Shown in pieces: positions 19,846 to 29,503 of a DNA stretch of 64,000 bases. The notes below the pieces were generated by a model that had not been told where the DNA came from, did not search any database, and saw only the letters and a list, made by a program, of their open reading frames with translations. Position numbers and translations under genes: made by a program. Numbering within the stretch: position 1 is the first letter of the stretch; every line of letters begins with the position of its first letter. The DNA lies in the NCBI GenBank assembly GCA_029245125.1, contig JAQWPZ010000112.1, forward strand, positions 52,623 to 116,622, read 5' to 3'. The DNA comes from Rubripirellula sp. (lineage in GTDB: Bacteria > Planctomycetota > Planctomycetia > Pirellulales > Pirellulaceae).

Positions 19846-22668
19846 ATGCCACCGGAAGAATCAATTCGGGCCGAAGCATCAACCGTACATCGAAACGGTG
19901 GCGGTGGAGGCTTGGACTCGAATGATTCCAATGCTGACGCGGAGCAGGTTGCTGATGTGGAGCAAATCGCCCAGGCCAAGACCGTCATCCGAGGCTCTTC
20001 GCGGGCCAGTCAGCCACTCGGCCGACCAGGGCGATTGAATCAATCGCCAGCAGAAGTTTCGCAAGTTCTTCTGGGCCAATGCCTGAACCACTTTCGGCTT
20101 GATGAGCTGATTGGTGGCGGAGGAATGGGGGCGGTATTTCGCGCTCATGATGAGAAATTGGATCGAACTGTCGCGATCAAGGTAATCCCATTTGTTCGTG
20201 ATGACGCTGATCTGCAGCGGCGGTATCGCAACGAGGCCCAAAGTGCAGCGAAGTTAGACCATCCCCGAATCGCGCGAGTCTTTGACGCAGGAGTCCAGGA
20301 TGAGTGGCATTACATCGTTTTTGAATACATCGAAGGAACCAATATCCGTGATCTGGTAAATCGCAATGGCGTGCTTTCGATCGACGAAGCGGTCTTCTAT
20401 ACCTGCCAGCTTGCCGACGCACTCCAGCATGCTGCCGATCGCGGGATCGTCCATCGAGACATCAAGCCTTCGAATGTGCTGATTGGCGAGGGAGGCAAAA
20501 TTAAGCTGGTCGATATGGGATTGGCTCGCTCGGATAGCTTGGATCTCAGTGAGGACATGACAGCCAGCGGGGTCACGCTGGGAACCTTTGATTACATTTC
20601 CCCTGAGCAGGCTCGCGACCCTCGAGATGCCGATTTGCGAAGCGATCTCTACTCGCTTGGTTGCACGTTGTATTTCATGGTTACGGGGCAACCGCCTTAC
20701 CCAGGTGGGACCATGCTTCAAAAACTACTCAGCCACGGCAATTCGCCGCCGCCGAACCCGAGTGATCTGCGTTCAGAGGTCAGTGAGAATCTGGTTGCGG
20801 TGATCCAGAAAATGTTGGCCAAGAATCCAAGCGATCGGTATCAACTCGCTGGCGATTTGATTGCTGATCTGCGCGAGGTGGCAGTTCGCGATGGGCTGAA
20901 TCGCAGCCAAACTCTTGGGCCGGTGACGATTTCTGAACCAAACCTGTTGCTCCGGTGGTTAGAGCAGCATGGGCCGTGGGCAATCGCTGTCACGCTGCTG
21001 CTGGCCATCGGAGGCTGGCTGCATTTGGATTCTGCCGCAAATCGCCAGGACATCACCGTGCCCTTGTCAGCCGTACGGCCGTCCAGTGTACCAGCGGTGG
21101 CGGCTACCACTGCCGGCAACGAAGAGCCGATTGTTTCGCAGGAGCCAACGCTTTCAACCACCGATGCGGAAGCCGAAACAGTTCCACAATCGTCCGGCCG
21201 TTTCGATTCGTCGGCTGAGTCTGAGACCACTGAGTCAACCGAACTGGAGCCAACGAATCCCAACGAGGCCGAACTGGCGACGCGAATCGAACTGGCGACG
21301 CGAACCGAACAAGATTCATTGAATCCTGACGGGACCGAACTGGATTCACCGAATCCCGACGAGCGTGATTCAATCGTAATGCAGCCGAGTCTTGGTGGGT
21401 TGCCCGATGATGAAGTTGATGATCGGGTTGCTGCCGATCCTGTGGTCTCGCTTTCTATCGTTCGCCTGGTCTCGCCCGCAGAAATCTCTGCTAGTGAGGA
21501 AGATGGAGTCGCTTTCGCGGTCAGTATCGAGGAGGCGTTTGAGTTGGCTGCTGTGCATGATGCAGATCGGATTGAGATTGCGACCGAAACGGTTTTCAGC
21601 GGGCCGGTGCAATTGCAAAGGGACGTTCTGATTACCTCCACTGTCCCTGGTGGCAGTCGCATCGTCTTCGTCACTGGCGAAGTTCGCAGCATGGAGCGAA
21701 CCAGGATGTGCACAATCGGTAACCATCAGGTCGAATTTGAAGACCTGCACTTCATTTGGGACGTTCCGAGTCGGGAATTCGAGGGGGGAACCATCTTCGA
21801 AATCCACGACAACCCACTCGTGCGATTAACGGATTGCTCCGTGACCGTGAATAATCCGACTCTGCAAGATGAAGTCTTCGCCTTCGAAGTGATCACGGAT
21901 CCCCAGAAATTGTCGATCGAGAATCGTGAAAAAATCGAGGATTATCCAGAAGTCTGGCTGGAACTGAATAACGTGATCGTGCGTGGGCAGATGACCATGC
22001 TGGGAATGGATTATGCCGCGAAATTGATGTTGTTTTGGGACAATGGATTGTTGGCGGTTACCGAGCGAATGATCGATACCGCAGGTGCTCTGCAAGAATT
22101 ACCGCTAGACGCAGAGCCGATTTTGTTGTCGTTGACTTATGTCACAGTGCATGCACCGCTGGGGCTTATGCGGACGCGGGTCGGTGTGAGCGGTTCGTAT
22201 CCGGCACCGGTCGATCGTTTCGCCCGCAAAAGCCTCTTTTGGGTCGCTCCCTCGATCCCCTATTTCGAATTCTTGGGCATGCCTTCGTTGCAGTCTCCCC
22301 TCCCGCTACTGACCTTGCGGGGAGCTTCCAATACCTATGATGTGGAATCGACTCTGGCTGATCCCGTGCTGCGACTGTTTGCCGCAGACGGGGAAATGTC
22401 GATCACGCGAATGAACGATTTGGTGGTCTCGACGCCCGCTTGGGCAGATGACCTACGCCCCACTTGGCAAGTGGATTGGGCAATCGCTGGTATTGCTGAG
22501 ATCCCTGCCAACGAGCGGATTGCTGCTGACTATCTGCAAAATGACCTCTCGCCCTCGGGATTTGATGCGAATTCACTACCGAATATTCCCGATGAAAGTT
22601 CAGGCAGGGAGAGTAGATCTGGGGTCCAATCGGAGCAAGATATTTCGATTGAACCAGAAGAATCGTAA
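19846..22668 (+). CDS. Ser/Thr protein kinase with transmembrane segment and C-terminal beta-helix-like region
   Basis: 'IGGGGMGAVFRAHDEKLDRTVAIKVI', 'HRDIKPSNVL', 'VDMGLARS'; TM helix 'WAIAVTLLLAIGGWL'; repetitive C-terminal half. Start chosen at MPPEESIRAE. Confidence 0.85.
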   Translation: MPPEESIRAEASTVHRNGGGGGLDSNDSNADAEQVADVEQIAQAKTVIRGSSRASQPLGRPGRLNQSPAEVSQVLLGQCLNHFRLDELIGGGGMGAVFRAHDEKLDRTVAIKVIPFVRDDADLQRRYRNEAQSAAKLDHPRIARVFDAGVQDEWHYIVFEYIEGTNIRDLVNRNGVLSIDEAVFYTCQLADALQHAADRGIVHRDIKPSNVLIGEGGKIKLVDMGLARSDSLDLSEDMTASGVTLGTFDYISPEQARDPRDADLRSDLYSLGCTLYFMVTGQPPYPGGTMLQKLLSHGNSPPPNPSDLRSEVSENLVAVIQKMLAKNPSDRYQLAGDLIADLREVAVRDGLNRSQTLGPVTISEPNLLLRWLEQHGPWAIAVTLLLAIGGWLHLDSAANRQDITVPLSAVRPSSVPAVAATTAGNEEPIVSQEPTLSTTDAEAETVPQSSGRFDSSAESETTESTELEPTNPNEAELATRIELATRTEQDSLNPDGTELDSPNPDERDSIVMQPSLGGLPDDEVDDRVAADPVVSLSIVRLVSPAEISASEEDGVAFAVSIEEAFELAAVHDADRIEIATETVFSGPVQLQRDVLITSTVPGGSRIVFVTGEVRSMERTRMCTIGNHQVEFEDLHFIWDVPSREFEGGTIFEIHDNPLVRLTDCSVTVNNPTLQDEVFAFEVITDPQKLSIENREKIEDYPEVWLELNNVIVRGQMTMLGMDYAAKLMLFWDNGLLAVTERMIDTAGALQELPLDAEPILLSLTYVTVHAPLGLMRTRVGVSGSYPAPVDRFARKSLFWVAPSIPYFEFLGMPSLQSPLPLLTLRGASNTYDVESTLADPVLRLFAADGEMSITRMNDLVVSTPAWADDLRPTWQVDWAIAGIAEIPANERIAADYLQNDLSPSGFDANSLPNIPDESSGRESRSGVQSEQDISIEPEES
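21271..21366. repeat. In-frame linker repeats (18 bp x2, then 30 bp x2) inside the kinase gene
   Basis: GAACTGGCGACGCGAATC/GAACTGGCGACGCGAACC, followed by two related 30-mers. Confidence 0.8.
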
Positions 22669-22837
22669 TCGCGATTTGACTTTTGAGGTCGTCTGAGACT
22701 TAATTAAAGTAGATCGAATGAATTCGCTCTTCCTAACGGACCCACCCCTCGGTTGTTTCCTCTGCGGCAGCGTTGCCCGCTGTTAGGAAGCGTGAAACTG
22801 TGCCGGAAATGATGCTCAAAGCCTCGGAGAACTCTGT

Positions 22838-23233
22838 ATGAAACGCTTGGTTGTAATGTTTGGTTGCTTGGTGCTGCTCGCCAGTCCGGCGATGGCTATC
22901 AGTGAATTTGGCAAGCAATGGAAAGGGAAATTCCTCGGAGGCGATGAAGTCGACGAGGATTTCAAGAAGGCCGGGCGTAAAGCTGGCTGCTATGTCTGCC
23001 ATGTCAAAGGTGAGGACAAGAAGAAGGTCCGAAACGAGTACGGCCAAGCCCTTAACAAGTTCCTCAAGGCAGAAGATTTCCCCAAGGATTACGTCAAGGC
23101 GAACCCAGATGAGGCGAAGGCGAAAATCTTGGAGGGATTCAGAAAAGCCGGTGAATTGGAAAGCAAGGATGGCAAGAAGTTCTCTGAAAAGATCGAGAAG
23201 AACGAACTGCCCGCCACGGATGCTGGACTGTAA
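22838..23233 (+). CDS. Small secreted protein with a single CxxCH motif (possible monoheme c-type cytochrome-like)
   Basis: Signal-like N-terminus MKRLVVMFGCLVLLASPAMA and 'GCYVCHVKG'; Lys/Glu-rich. Confidence 0.65.
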   Translation: MKRLVVMFGCLVLLASPAMAISEFGKQWKGKFLGGDEVDEDFKKAGRKAGCYVCHVKGEDKKKVRNEYGQALNKFLKAEDFPKDYVKANPDEAKAKILEGFRKAGELESKDGKKFSEKIEKNELPATDAGL

Positions 23234-23295
23234 TTTGTCCCGGACTTTCAAAAGTCCGAGTGATCTTCGCCGAGGTCGCTGATTAGAATCTTGAT

Positions 23296-23335
23296 CCGCT
23301 TGCCTACACTTGGTGTTCGCAAGCGGTTTTCTTTT
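23296..23335 (+). terminator. Rho-independent-type terminator
   Basis: CCGCTTGC (23296-23303)/GCAAGCGG (23319-23326), inner ACAC/GTGT, followed by TTTTCTTTT. Confidence 0.7.
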
Positions 23336-23370
23336 GCGCTTCCCCTGCCCTGCCCTTTCCTGGTGTGCTA

Positions 23371-24024
23371 ATGACCAATCGTTTTTTGATGATCGTCTGT
23401 TGCGGTCTTGCCGCGGCTTGCTCGTTTGTGAGTCCCACCTTTGCTACGGAGCCCGCTGCCGAAGATGGCTTTATTTCAATCTTTGACGGCAAGTCGATGA
23501 ACAGTTGGAAGCCATCGACGGAGAATTCGGATAGCTGGAAAGTGAAAGATGGAACGTTGGTTTGTGACGGACCACGCTGTCACTTGTTTTATGTAGGTGA
23601 TCAGGCACCCGTGAAGAACTTCCACTTGAAAGCCGAGGTGATGACCACGCCCGGCAGTAACGCCGGAATCTATTTTCATACGAAGTATCAGGCGACAGGG
23701 TGGCCCAAGTATGGTTTTGAATGCCAAGTCAACGTGAGCCATCGTGACCCGAAAAAGACGAGCAGCCTGTACGGTGTCGAAAATGTCGCTGATCCCGGTG
23801 TCAAAGACAACGAATGGTATACGCAGGAGATCATCGTCAAAGACAAATTGGTCACATTGAAGGTCAACGGCAAGACGCTGGTCACGTACACCGAACCAGC
23901 CGACCAAGCTGCATTCAGTAAAGATTTCGAGCGGCGCCTCGGTGAGGGGACATTTGCCCTACAGGCTCACGATCCCAAGAGTGTCGTCTACTTTCGCAAT
24001 CTTCGCGTCAAGAAACTTGACTGA
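23371..24024 (+). CDS. DUF1080 (3-keto-disaccharide hydrolase-type) secreted protein
   Basis: 'FISIFDGKSMNSWKPS', 'NAGIYFHTKYQATGWPKYGFECQV', 'VYFRNLRVKKL'. Confidence 0.85.
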   Translation: MTNRFLMIVCCGLAAACSFVSPTFATEPAAEDGFISIFDGKSMNSWKPSTENSDSWKVKDGTLVCDGPRCHLFYVGDQAPVKNFHLKAEVMTTPGSNAGIYFHTKYQATGWPKYGFECQVNVSHRDPKKTSSLYGVENVADPGVKDNEWYTQEIIVKDKLVTLKVNGKTLVTYTEPADQAAFSKDFERRLGEGTFALQAHDPKSVVYFRNLRVKKLD

Positions 24025-24145
24025 TTGTTGGCAGCGACAAAGTGGCGGTTGCAAGATGACCCTCCAACGCGAATTCGACAAATCGAATTGAGTTCGCGGG
24101 TTGGTTCGGCAACTCAGCGATGAATGCAAAGTGGAGCGGCGATGT

Positions 24146-24189
24146 GATCACTGCTCAGGCGGATCACTGCTCAGGCGGATCACTGCTCA
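24146..24189. repeat. 16-bp tandem repeat, about 2.8 copies
   Basis: GATCACTGCTCAGGCG x2 + GATCACTGCTCA. Confidence 0.95.
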
Positions 24190-24227
24190 CTTTTTCGGGG
24201 CAGACCCTCGCCGGCGAGATCCTTTGC

Positions 24228-24259
24228 CGGCGAACAGGCTCATCGGCGAACAGGCTCAT
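24228..24259. repeat. 16-bp tandem repeat x2 (perfect)
   Basis: CGGCGAACAGGCTCAT x2; unrelated in sequence to the 24146 repeat. Confidence 0.95.
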
Positions 24260-24272
24260 CAGGGAGCTTGGC

Positions 24273-24800
24273 TTACAAGCCGAGGATCGATCCGAACAGT
24301 CCTTCCAGGATTGGGTTTGTACCCTCAGCGACTCGCAGTCGGTCACCGGGCCGCAGGGCATAGTCGCTTTCGGGCCGAACAGTTCGTCCATCGCTCGCGA
24401 CACGAACCTCCATCGGCAGACCACCAATGGAATCGGCTTCACTTCGGTATAGAGTCGCCTCGATCGCGCCGAGTTTCTTGGCGACCCCGGTGTCTTCTAG
24501 CAGATTGCTGACGTAGACCGTTTTGCCCGGGGGCAGGGGCAGAACCCGCACGGGTTCACTGTCGCCAACGACCTCCAGGACCACGGCGTGTTGTGATTTC
24601 GCCTGTCGAACACCGTGATAGGCTTGTTCGCTGACCGAGCCAACGGATGGGAACTCGGGCGATTTATACATGTCGGCGTCTGTCCCCGTCGAACTGAACG
24701 GCAGAGTGGGGAGATTCGGTAGGTTGAGTGTGCTGCAACCAGAGCCGATGCCAATCAATAGACTGGCGAGACTGGCGACGAGAATTTGTTTGCTTGCCAT
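24273..24800 (-). CDS. Putative lipoprotein with SLBB/export-like C-terminal region
   Basis: Start MASKQILVASLASLLIGIGSGCS (lipobox-like Cys); 'DYALRPGDRLRVAEG' resembles Wza/SLBB-type 'L.PGD.l.V'. Confidence 0.6.
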   Translation of the reverse strand: MASKQILVASLASLLIGIGSGCSTLNLPNLPTLPFSSTGTDADMYKSPEFPSVGSVSEQAYHGVRQAKSQHAVVLEVVGDSEPVRVLPLPPGKTVYVSNLLEDTGVAKKLGAIEATLYRSEADSIGGLPMEVRVASDGRTVRPESDYALRPGDRLRVAEGTNPILEGLFGSILGL

Positions 24801-25040
24801 GTTGGGCGACCGCGATAGTGGGGGGGAGGCATCCGCTGTTAAACCTTGACGGTTAAGCAGGCTTTTCGGTCCATCGGCTTGTTTGTCCAAAGATCTGAAC
24901 TGAATCTGGCAAATCTGCTCGATTTCGTGGCTCAATGTCAACAACGTCTGGATTCCTGCTTTCGGTGGGAAGCGAACCCGGCTATAGTGCTCCATCCCCC
25001 CAAGAACCCCATTTCTAGCAAGAACCAGTAGAGAATCCTG

Positions 25041-25313
25041 ATGGCTCGGCAATGTGAAGCGTGTGGCAAGAAGGTCCAGATGGGCAATCGCGTCGAAACA
25101 CGCGGTAAAGCCAAGTACCTCGGCGGTGTCGGTACGAAAATCACCGGAATCACTCGTCGTAAGTTTGTGCCTAACCTACAGAAAGTTCATGTCACTTTGC
25201 CTAGTGGCGAGAACAAATCGATGCGTGTCTGCGTTCAGTGCATTCGCAGTGGCGTGGTCCGAAAAACGGTCAAAATCAAGCCGTTTGATGTTAGTGGCGC
25301 AGAAAAGAAGTAA
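25041..25313 (+). CDS. rpmB: 50S ribosomal protein L28
   Basis: 'CEACGKKVQMGNRV', 'RKFVPNLQKVHV', L28 architecture. Confidence 0.93.
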   Translation: MARQCEACGKKVQMGNRVETRGKAKYLGGVGTKITGITRRKFVPNLQKVHVTLPSGENKSMRVCVQCIRSGVVRKTVKIKPFDVSGAEKK

Positions 25314-25318
25314 TTGTT

Positions 25319-25624
25319 GTGTCGCTGACCGATCAAGAAGTCCGCAAACTTGCTCTCTTGGCTCGGCTGGAGATCACCGATGAGGAGGTCGCCACCGTGC
25401 GGCCTCAACTAGATAGCATTCTTGGCTTCGTGGAACGCCTGTCGGGCTTGGAAACCGAGAATGTTGAGCCGATGACGACGGCTTTAGACGTCGAAAATCG
25501 GTGGCGAGCAGATCAGTGCGTCGATGGTTTGACAAACCAACAAGCTCTCGAGAATGCCCCCGCCAAAGATGATGGTTGCTTTTTAGTCCCGCCGGTGCTT
25601 GGGTCGGCCGCCGCGAAAAAATAG
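25319..25624 (+). CDS. gatC: Asp-tRNA(Asn)/Glu-tRNA(Gln) amidotransferase subunit C
   Basis: 'VRKLALLARLEITDEEVATVRPQLDSILGFVERLSGLETENVEPM'; GTG start. Confidence 0.93.
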   Translation: MSLTDQEVRKLALLARLEITDEEVATVRPQLDSILGFVERLSGLETENVEPMTTALDVENRWRADQCVDGLTNQQALENAPAKDDGCFLVPPVLGSAAAKK

Positions 25625-25632
25625 CGATTCAA

Positions 25633-27228
25633 GTGGGTCCTGAGAGCCTTCTACCTCCTCTCGTCGCGATTTTTTTCGCGATTCTGACGCGGCGGGTCGT
25701 CATCCCGTTGGCATGCGGCGTCTTGGTGGGCTCCGTCCTGCTCGCGGTCCGCGATGAAAGTCTTGCTTGGTGGGATGCCCCGCAAGTTTTTTATTCTGCG
25801 ATGGAGACATCGGTCATTACGACGTCTCATCTGCAGGCGTTGGCATTCAGTTTGTTGCTCGGTGCGATGGTCGGTGTTTTGGAACGGGGGGGGGGCATGC
25901 GGTCGCTCATCCGTTTGTTTTCCAAAAAGATCAAATCGCGTCGTGGAGCGCAAACGATGATCGCCACGTCAGGGTTGGCGATCTTCTTCGACGATTATGC
26001 CAATACGTTGCTGTTGGGGGGGACGATGCGTTCCACCGCCGATCGTTATCGTTTGTCTCGCGAGAAGCTCGCCTATCTGGTCGATTCCACTGCGGCGCCC
26101 GTCGCTGGTTTGGCCGTTGTCAGCACGTGGGCTGCCATCGAAATCAGCTACATGGGCGAGGGGCTCAAAGCTGCGGGGATCGAAGAAAAGTCAGCGGCAT
26201 TTGACATGTTCATCCAATCCATCCCCTATCGTTTTTACCCCTGGCTAGCACTCGCGATGGTCTTTGTGGTCTCGTGGACCGGTCGTGATTTTGGTCCGAT
26301 GCGGAAAGTCGAGCAGGATCTGTTGGACCAGGGGACCGCGATCGACGATGAGCCGGAGTCGACGCAACTGTCAGATCACCCATGGTTATGGGCCGCTGCC
26401 GTGTTGCCGGTGTTGTTGTGCCTGCTGACGGTGGCGGTTGTTTTGATCCAGACTGGAATCCAGGCAGTCGGTGATTTGGGAGCGATCGAAGGTGGAACGC
26501 TCCGAGTCGCGGGACTCGTCCTCGGCAATGGGGACGCCTACGTGGCATTGATTGCCGGCGGTTTTCTTGGCTTGGTTGCTGCGAGCGGTTTTACCAAGCT
26601 ATGGGGATCTTTGAATGCTCGCCAAATCTTTCACGCGTCGCTGATGGGGGCTCGGCAAATGTTGCCGGCACTCATGATCCTGTGGTTCGCGTGGGCCTTA
26701 TCGGCCATGACTGAACCAGATCGATTGGACACCGGGGGTTACCTTGCGAGTGTTTTGTCCGACCGTTTGGATCCCCGGTGGTTGCCGACGGTCGTCTTTT
26801 TGACCGCGGGGGCCATGGCATTTTCGACAGGTACCAGTTGGGGAACGATGGGGATTTTAACGCCACTTTCGGTAACTCTCGCGCTGCAATTAGATCCCAG
26901 CGGTGGACCCGCCGGAGCGATTGCCCTATCTACCTGCGGATCGGTTTTGGCAGGAGCGATCTTTGGTGATCACTGTTCGCCGATTTCTGACACGACAGTG
27001 CTGTCTAGCCGAGCCAGTGATTGTGATCATGTTGCACACGTGCGCACGCAGATGCCTTACGCGATTGTCGTTGCCTTGCTGTGCATCGTCCTGGGCACCA
27101 TTCCCTCGGCGTGGGGACTTTCGCCGTGGATCAGTTTGCTCGCAGGGGTCGCCGTGATCATTGCGACAGTTCGAATGCTCGGGTCTCAACCGTGTGAAAC
27201 TGAGCTTGGGAGTGATAGTGGCAGCTGA
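25633..27228 (+). CDS. NhaC-family Na+/H+ antiporter-like membrane protein
   Basis: Multiple TM segments; 'TSWGTMGILTPLSVTLA', 'AGAIFGDHCSPISDTTVLSS' typical of the NhaC family. Start probably GTG 25633. Confidence 0.85.
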   Translation: MGPESLLPPLVAIFFAILTRRVVIPLACGVLVGSVLLAVRDESLAWWDAPQVFYSAMETSVITTSHLQALAFSLLLGAMVGVLERGGGMRSLIRLFSKKIKSRRGAQTMIATSGLAIFFDDYANTLLLGGTMRSTADRYRLSREKLAYLVDSTAAPVAGLAVVSTWAAIEISYMGEGLKAAGIEEKSAAFDMFIQSIPYRFYPWLALAMVFVVSWTGRDFGPMRKVEQDLLDQGTAIDDEPESTQLSDHPWLWAAAVLPVLLCLLTVAVVLIQTGIQAVGDLGAIEGGTLRVAGLVLGNGDAYVALIAGGFLGLVAASGFTKLWGSLNARQIFHASLMGARQMLPALMILWFAWALSAMTEPDRLDTGGYLASVLSDRLDPRWLPTVVFLTAGAMAFSTGTSWGTMGILTPLSVTLALQLDPSGGPAGAIALSTCGSVLAGAIFGDHCSPISDTTVLSSRASDCDHVAHVRTQMPYAIVVALLCIVLGTIPSAWGLSPWISLLAGVAVIIATVRMLGSQPCETELGSDSGS

Positions 27229-27402
27229 CTTGCAACTCTTACAAAGTGCATTGCACGTGTCACGGTTGGATCTCGGGTATTAGGCGATTGCCAATCTTTG
27301 GCATCGATCTTGCAGTGCCTAAGGAATCCGTTTACGCCTTCAAGCAGGAGCGTGAAGTCGAGAGATTTCGGCCCCCCCCCAGTACACGCAGAGAGGATCG
27401 GT

Positions 27403-28371
27403 ATGTCCCCCAAGTCCAAAGTTCTCATATCGCCGTTGGTGGCATCGTTCTGCGCAATGATCTCGGCTTGTGTGATGGTCACATCCGCGGTCGCTCAGTC
27501 GCTCGATGTACCGATCACTCGGCTCACGCCGATTGGTTCACCCAACGCCGTGAGTTCCACCAGCACAGTCGATCGCTTTCGCCCGCTGGTCCAATCTGCT
27601 TCGACTCGCGTGCCAGAAACCACGCTTCGCCAAGTCGGCTTTCAATCGCCCGCACCGATCAGTCGATTGAGTCAAAGTCGCAGCACGAATCCTGTTCGGC
27701 ATGCGGTGATGATGCAGCAATTTGAGGCCCCAGCGTTACCCGGTGCAATGATGACGCCCGGCAACACGATGGGGGCAAACGGTGGCGGTCTTTCGGGCGG
27801 CGGCCTAGCGTTACCACCGAATATGACTCAGTCCCCACCCACATTATCCCCCTCAACACCTCCTGCGATCGTCTCACCACCCACCACGATGGCTTCCCCT
27901 GGTTTTGCGTCACCACCCCCGATGCCGCCTTCCTTGCCAAGTGCCCCGGCGACGAACTCCTTGCCCGGCAGTGTTGCACCGATGCCAGGCAACTCAACCG
28001 TTGTTCCCGGCAGCGGCGATTATGCCCCGATCGTTCCACCTCAATTGGGAACTGGGTACGCCACTGTAAATAACTGCAACTGCGTGACTGGCCCAAGCAA
28101 TTACGTGGCGGCGAGTGTCAGCCCAGGGTGTGTGCCAGTTGGATACCAGGGGCCAGTTGGTTACCAGGGGCCAGTTGCCTATCAACCGTCACCGCAACCG
28201 GTGGGACCAGTTGCTGCGGCACCCCGAGGCGCGGGGATTCCCCGCGGTGCACTGATTAGTTTTGGTCAGCCCCTGAATCCGGTCCAAGTCGGGCAGGGCA
28301 TTGTCGGGCAACCTGTTGCGTATGTGCCTGGGCAAAAGATTCGAAACTTTATCCGCTATTTCTTTCCGTAA
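27403..28371 (+). CDS. Secreted Pro/Gly/Ser-rich hypothetical protein
   Basis: Signal-like MSPKSKVLISPLVASFCAMISACVMVTSAVAQS; low complexity; in-frame 18-bp repeat at 28141-28176. Confidence 0.6.
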   Translation: MSPKSKVLISPLVASFCAMISACVMVTSAVAQSLDVPITRLTPIGSPNAVSSTSTVDRFRPLVQSASTRVPETTLRQVGFQSPAPISRLSQSRSTNPVRHAVMMQQFEAPALPGAMMTPGNTMGANGGGLSGGGLALPPNMTQSPPTLSPSTPPAIVSPPTTMASPGFASPPPMPPSLPSAPATNSLPGSVAPMPGNSTVVPGSGDYAPIVPPQLGTGYATVNNCNCVTGPSNYVAASVSPGCVPVGYQGPVGYQGPVAYQPSPQPVGPVAAAPRGAGIPRGALISFGQPLNPVQVGQGIVGQPVAYVPGQKIRNFIRYFFP

Positions 28372-28420
28372 CGTTCTTCTGTTCGAAAAGAATCATGTTG
28401 TTGCGCCGCCGCCAGACCGA

Positions 28421-29185
28421 ATGACTGAAATCAAGATGCGATTGTCCACCACGTTGTTGCCCCGTCACGATCAGGCGATTTCCGATCGCATCGGTGAGGC
28501 GGATGTCGCGGTGGTGATCGATGTATTGCGGGCGACGTCAGTGATGTGCACCGCACTTCATAATCGTGCGAATGCTATCATCACATGTCGCGAGGTGCAG
28601 CAGGCTCGGACGCTGGCGAGTCAGCTTTCGCCAACGCCACTGCTTTGCGGAGAGCGTCAATGCAAGCCGATTTCGGGATTCGATCTGGGGAACTCACCCG
28701 CCGAATACACACCCGATCGCGTCGCCAATCAATCGCTGATCTTCACCACGACCAATGGAACCCGCGCGATCGAATTCGCGGAGCGAGCGGGGGAAATCCT
28801 TGCGGGGTCTTTTCTGAACCTGTCGGCTGTTGGCGATCGTTTGGCAGATCATCATTCGGTGCATTTGGTGTGCGCTGGTACAGATGGTGAACTGACGATC
28901 GAGGACGTTTTGTTTGCGGGTGCTTTGGTTTCGCTCTGTGAAACACGTTACCAAGCCCAATTGCGGGATGATGCTTCTTTGCTCGCCAGACAATTATGGT
29001 GCTCGTGGTTCCCCTCGCCCGAGTGTGTTGACCCTTTGCGACTGACAGAACGTCTCCGTGAAACTCGGGGTGGAAAGAACCTGCTGCATGCTGGTTATGC
29101 CGACGATCTGACGCGATGTGCCCGCATTGATTCGGTTACGAGCGTACCAACGCGGATCGCCCGATCACCCGCGACGTTTCAGTGA
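28421..29185 (+). CDS. comB: 2-phosphosulfolactate phosphatase
   Basis: 'VVIDVLRATSVMCTAL', 'LLCGERQCKPISGFDLGNSPAEY', 'LIFTTTNGTRAI' (ComB family). Confidence 0.85.
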   Translation: MTEIKMRLSTTLLPRHDQAISDRIGEADVAVVIDVLRATSVMCTALHNRANAIITCREVQQARTLASQLSPTPLLCGERQCKPISGFDLGNSPAEYTPDRVANQSLIFTTTNGTRAIEFAERAGEILAGSFLNLSAVGDRLADHHSVHLVCAGTDGELTIEDVLFAGALVSLCETRYQAQLRDDASLLARQLWCSWFPSPECVDPLRLTERLRETRGGKNLLHAGYADDLTRCARIDSVTSVPTRIARSPATFQ

Positions 29186-29503
29186 CGGGGCGAGTTATCG
29201 ACACTCCCTGATAGACGGGAGCCAGTCAGGTACGGGAGTCCGTCGGCCGGGGGCATGATTCCTATGCCTGGGGATTTGCGAGGGGTTTTTTGGGGTTGAA
29301 CCAGGAACCGCCTGGGAATTGCTCGGGTTATGCGTGTGGAGGAACGGTGCTGTGATCGATCTGGCATTGTGCCTGGCTTGATGTCGCTATTGTCGCAGCA
29401 AACTCGCATCTGCTAATTCTGAACTGCTGTATTTAACCCGTACTACGCCAAAAGTGCTGCGTGGAAACTTACTCAACTTTCACGATCACACTTTTGCAGC
29501 TGT

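Noticed and set aside
20841-21713. 290-aa minus-strand ORF inside the kinase gene
   Set aside because: Ser-rich antisense shadow of the Glu/Thr/Pro linker; no independent support.
29204-29244. Hairpin-like sequence after comB (ACTCCCTGA...TCAGG...GGGAGT)
   Set aside because: Stem is bulged and lacks a following T-tract; the support is too weak to call a terminator.
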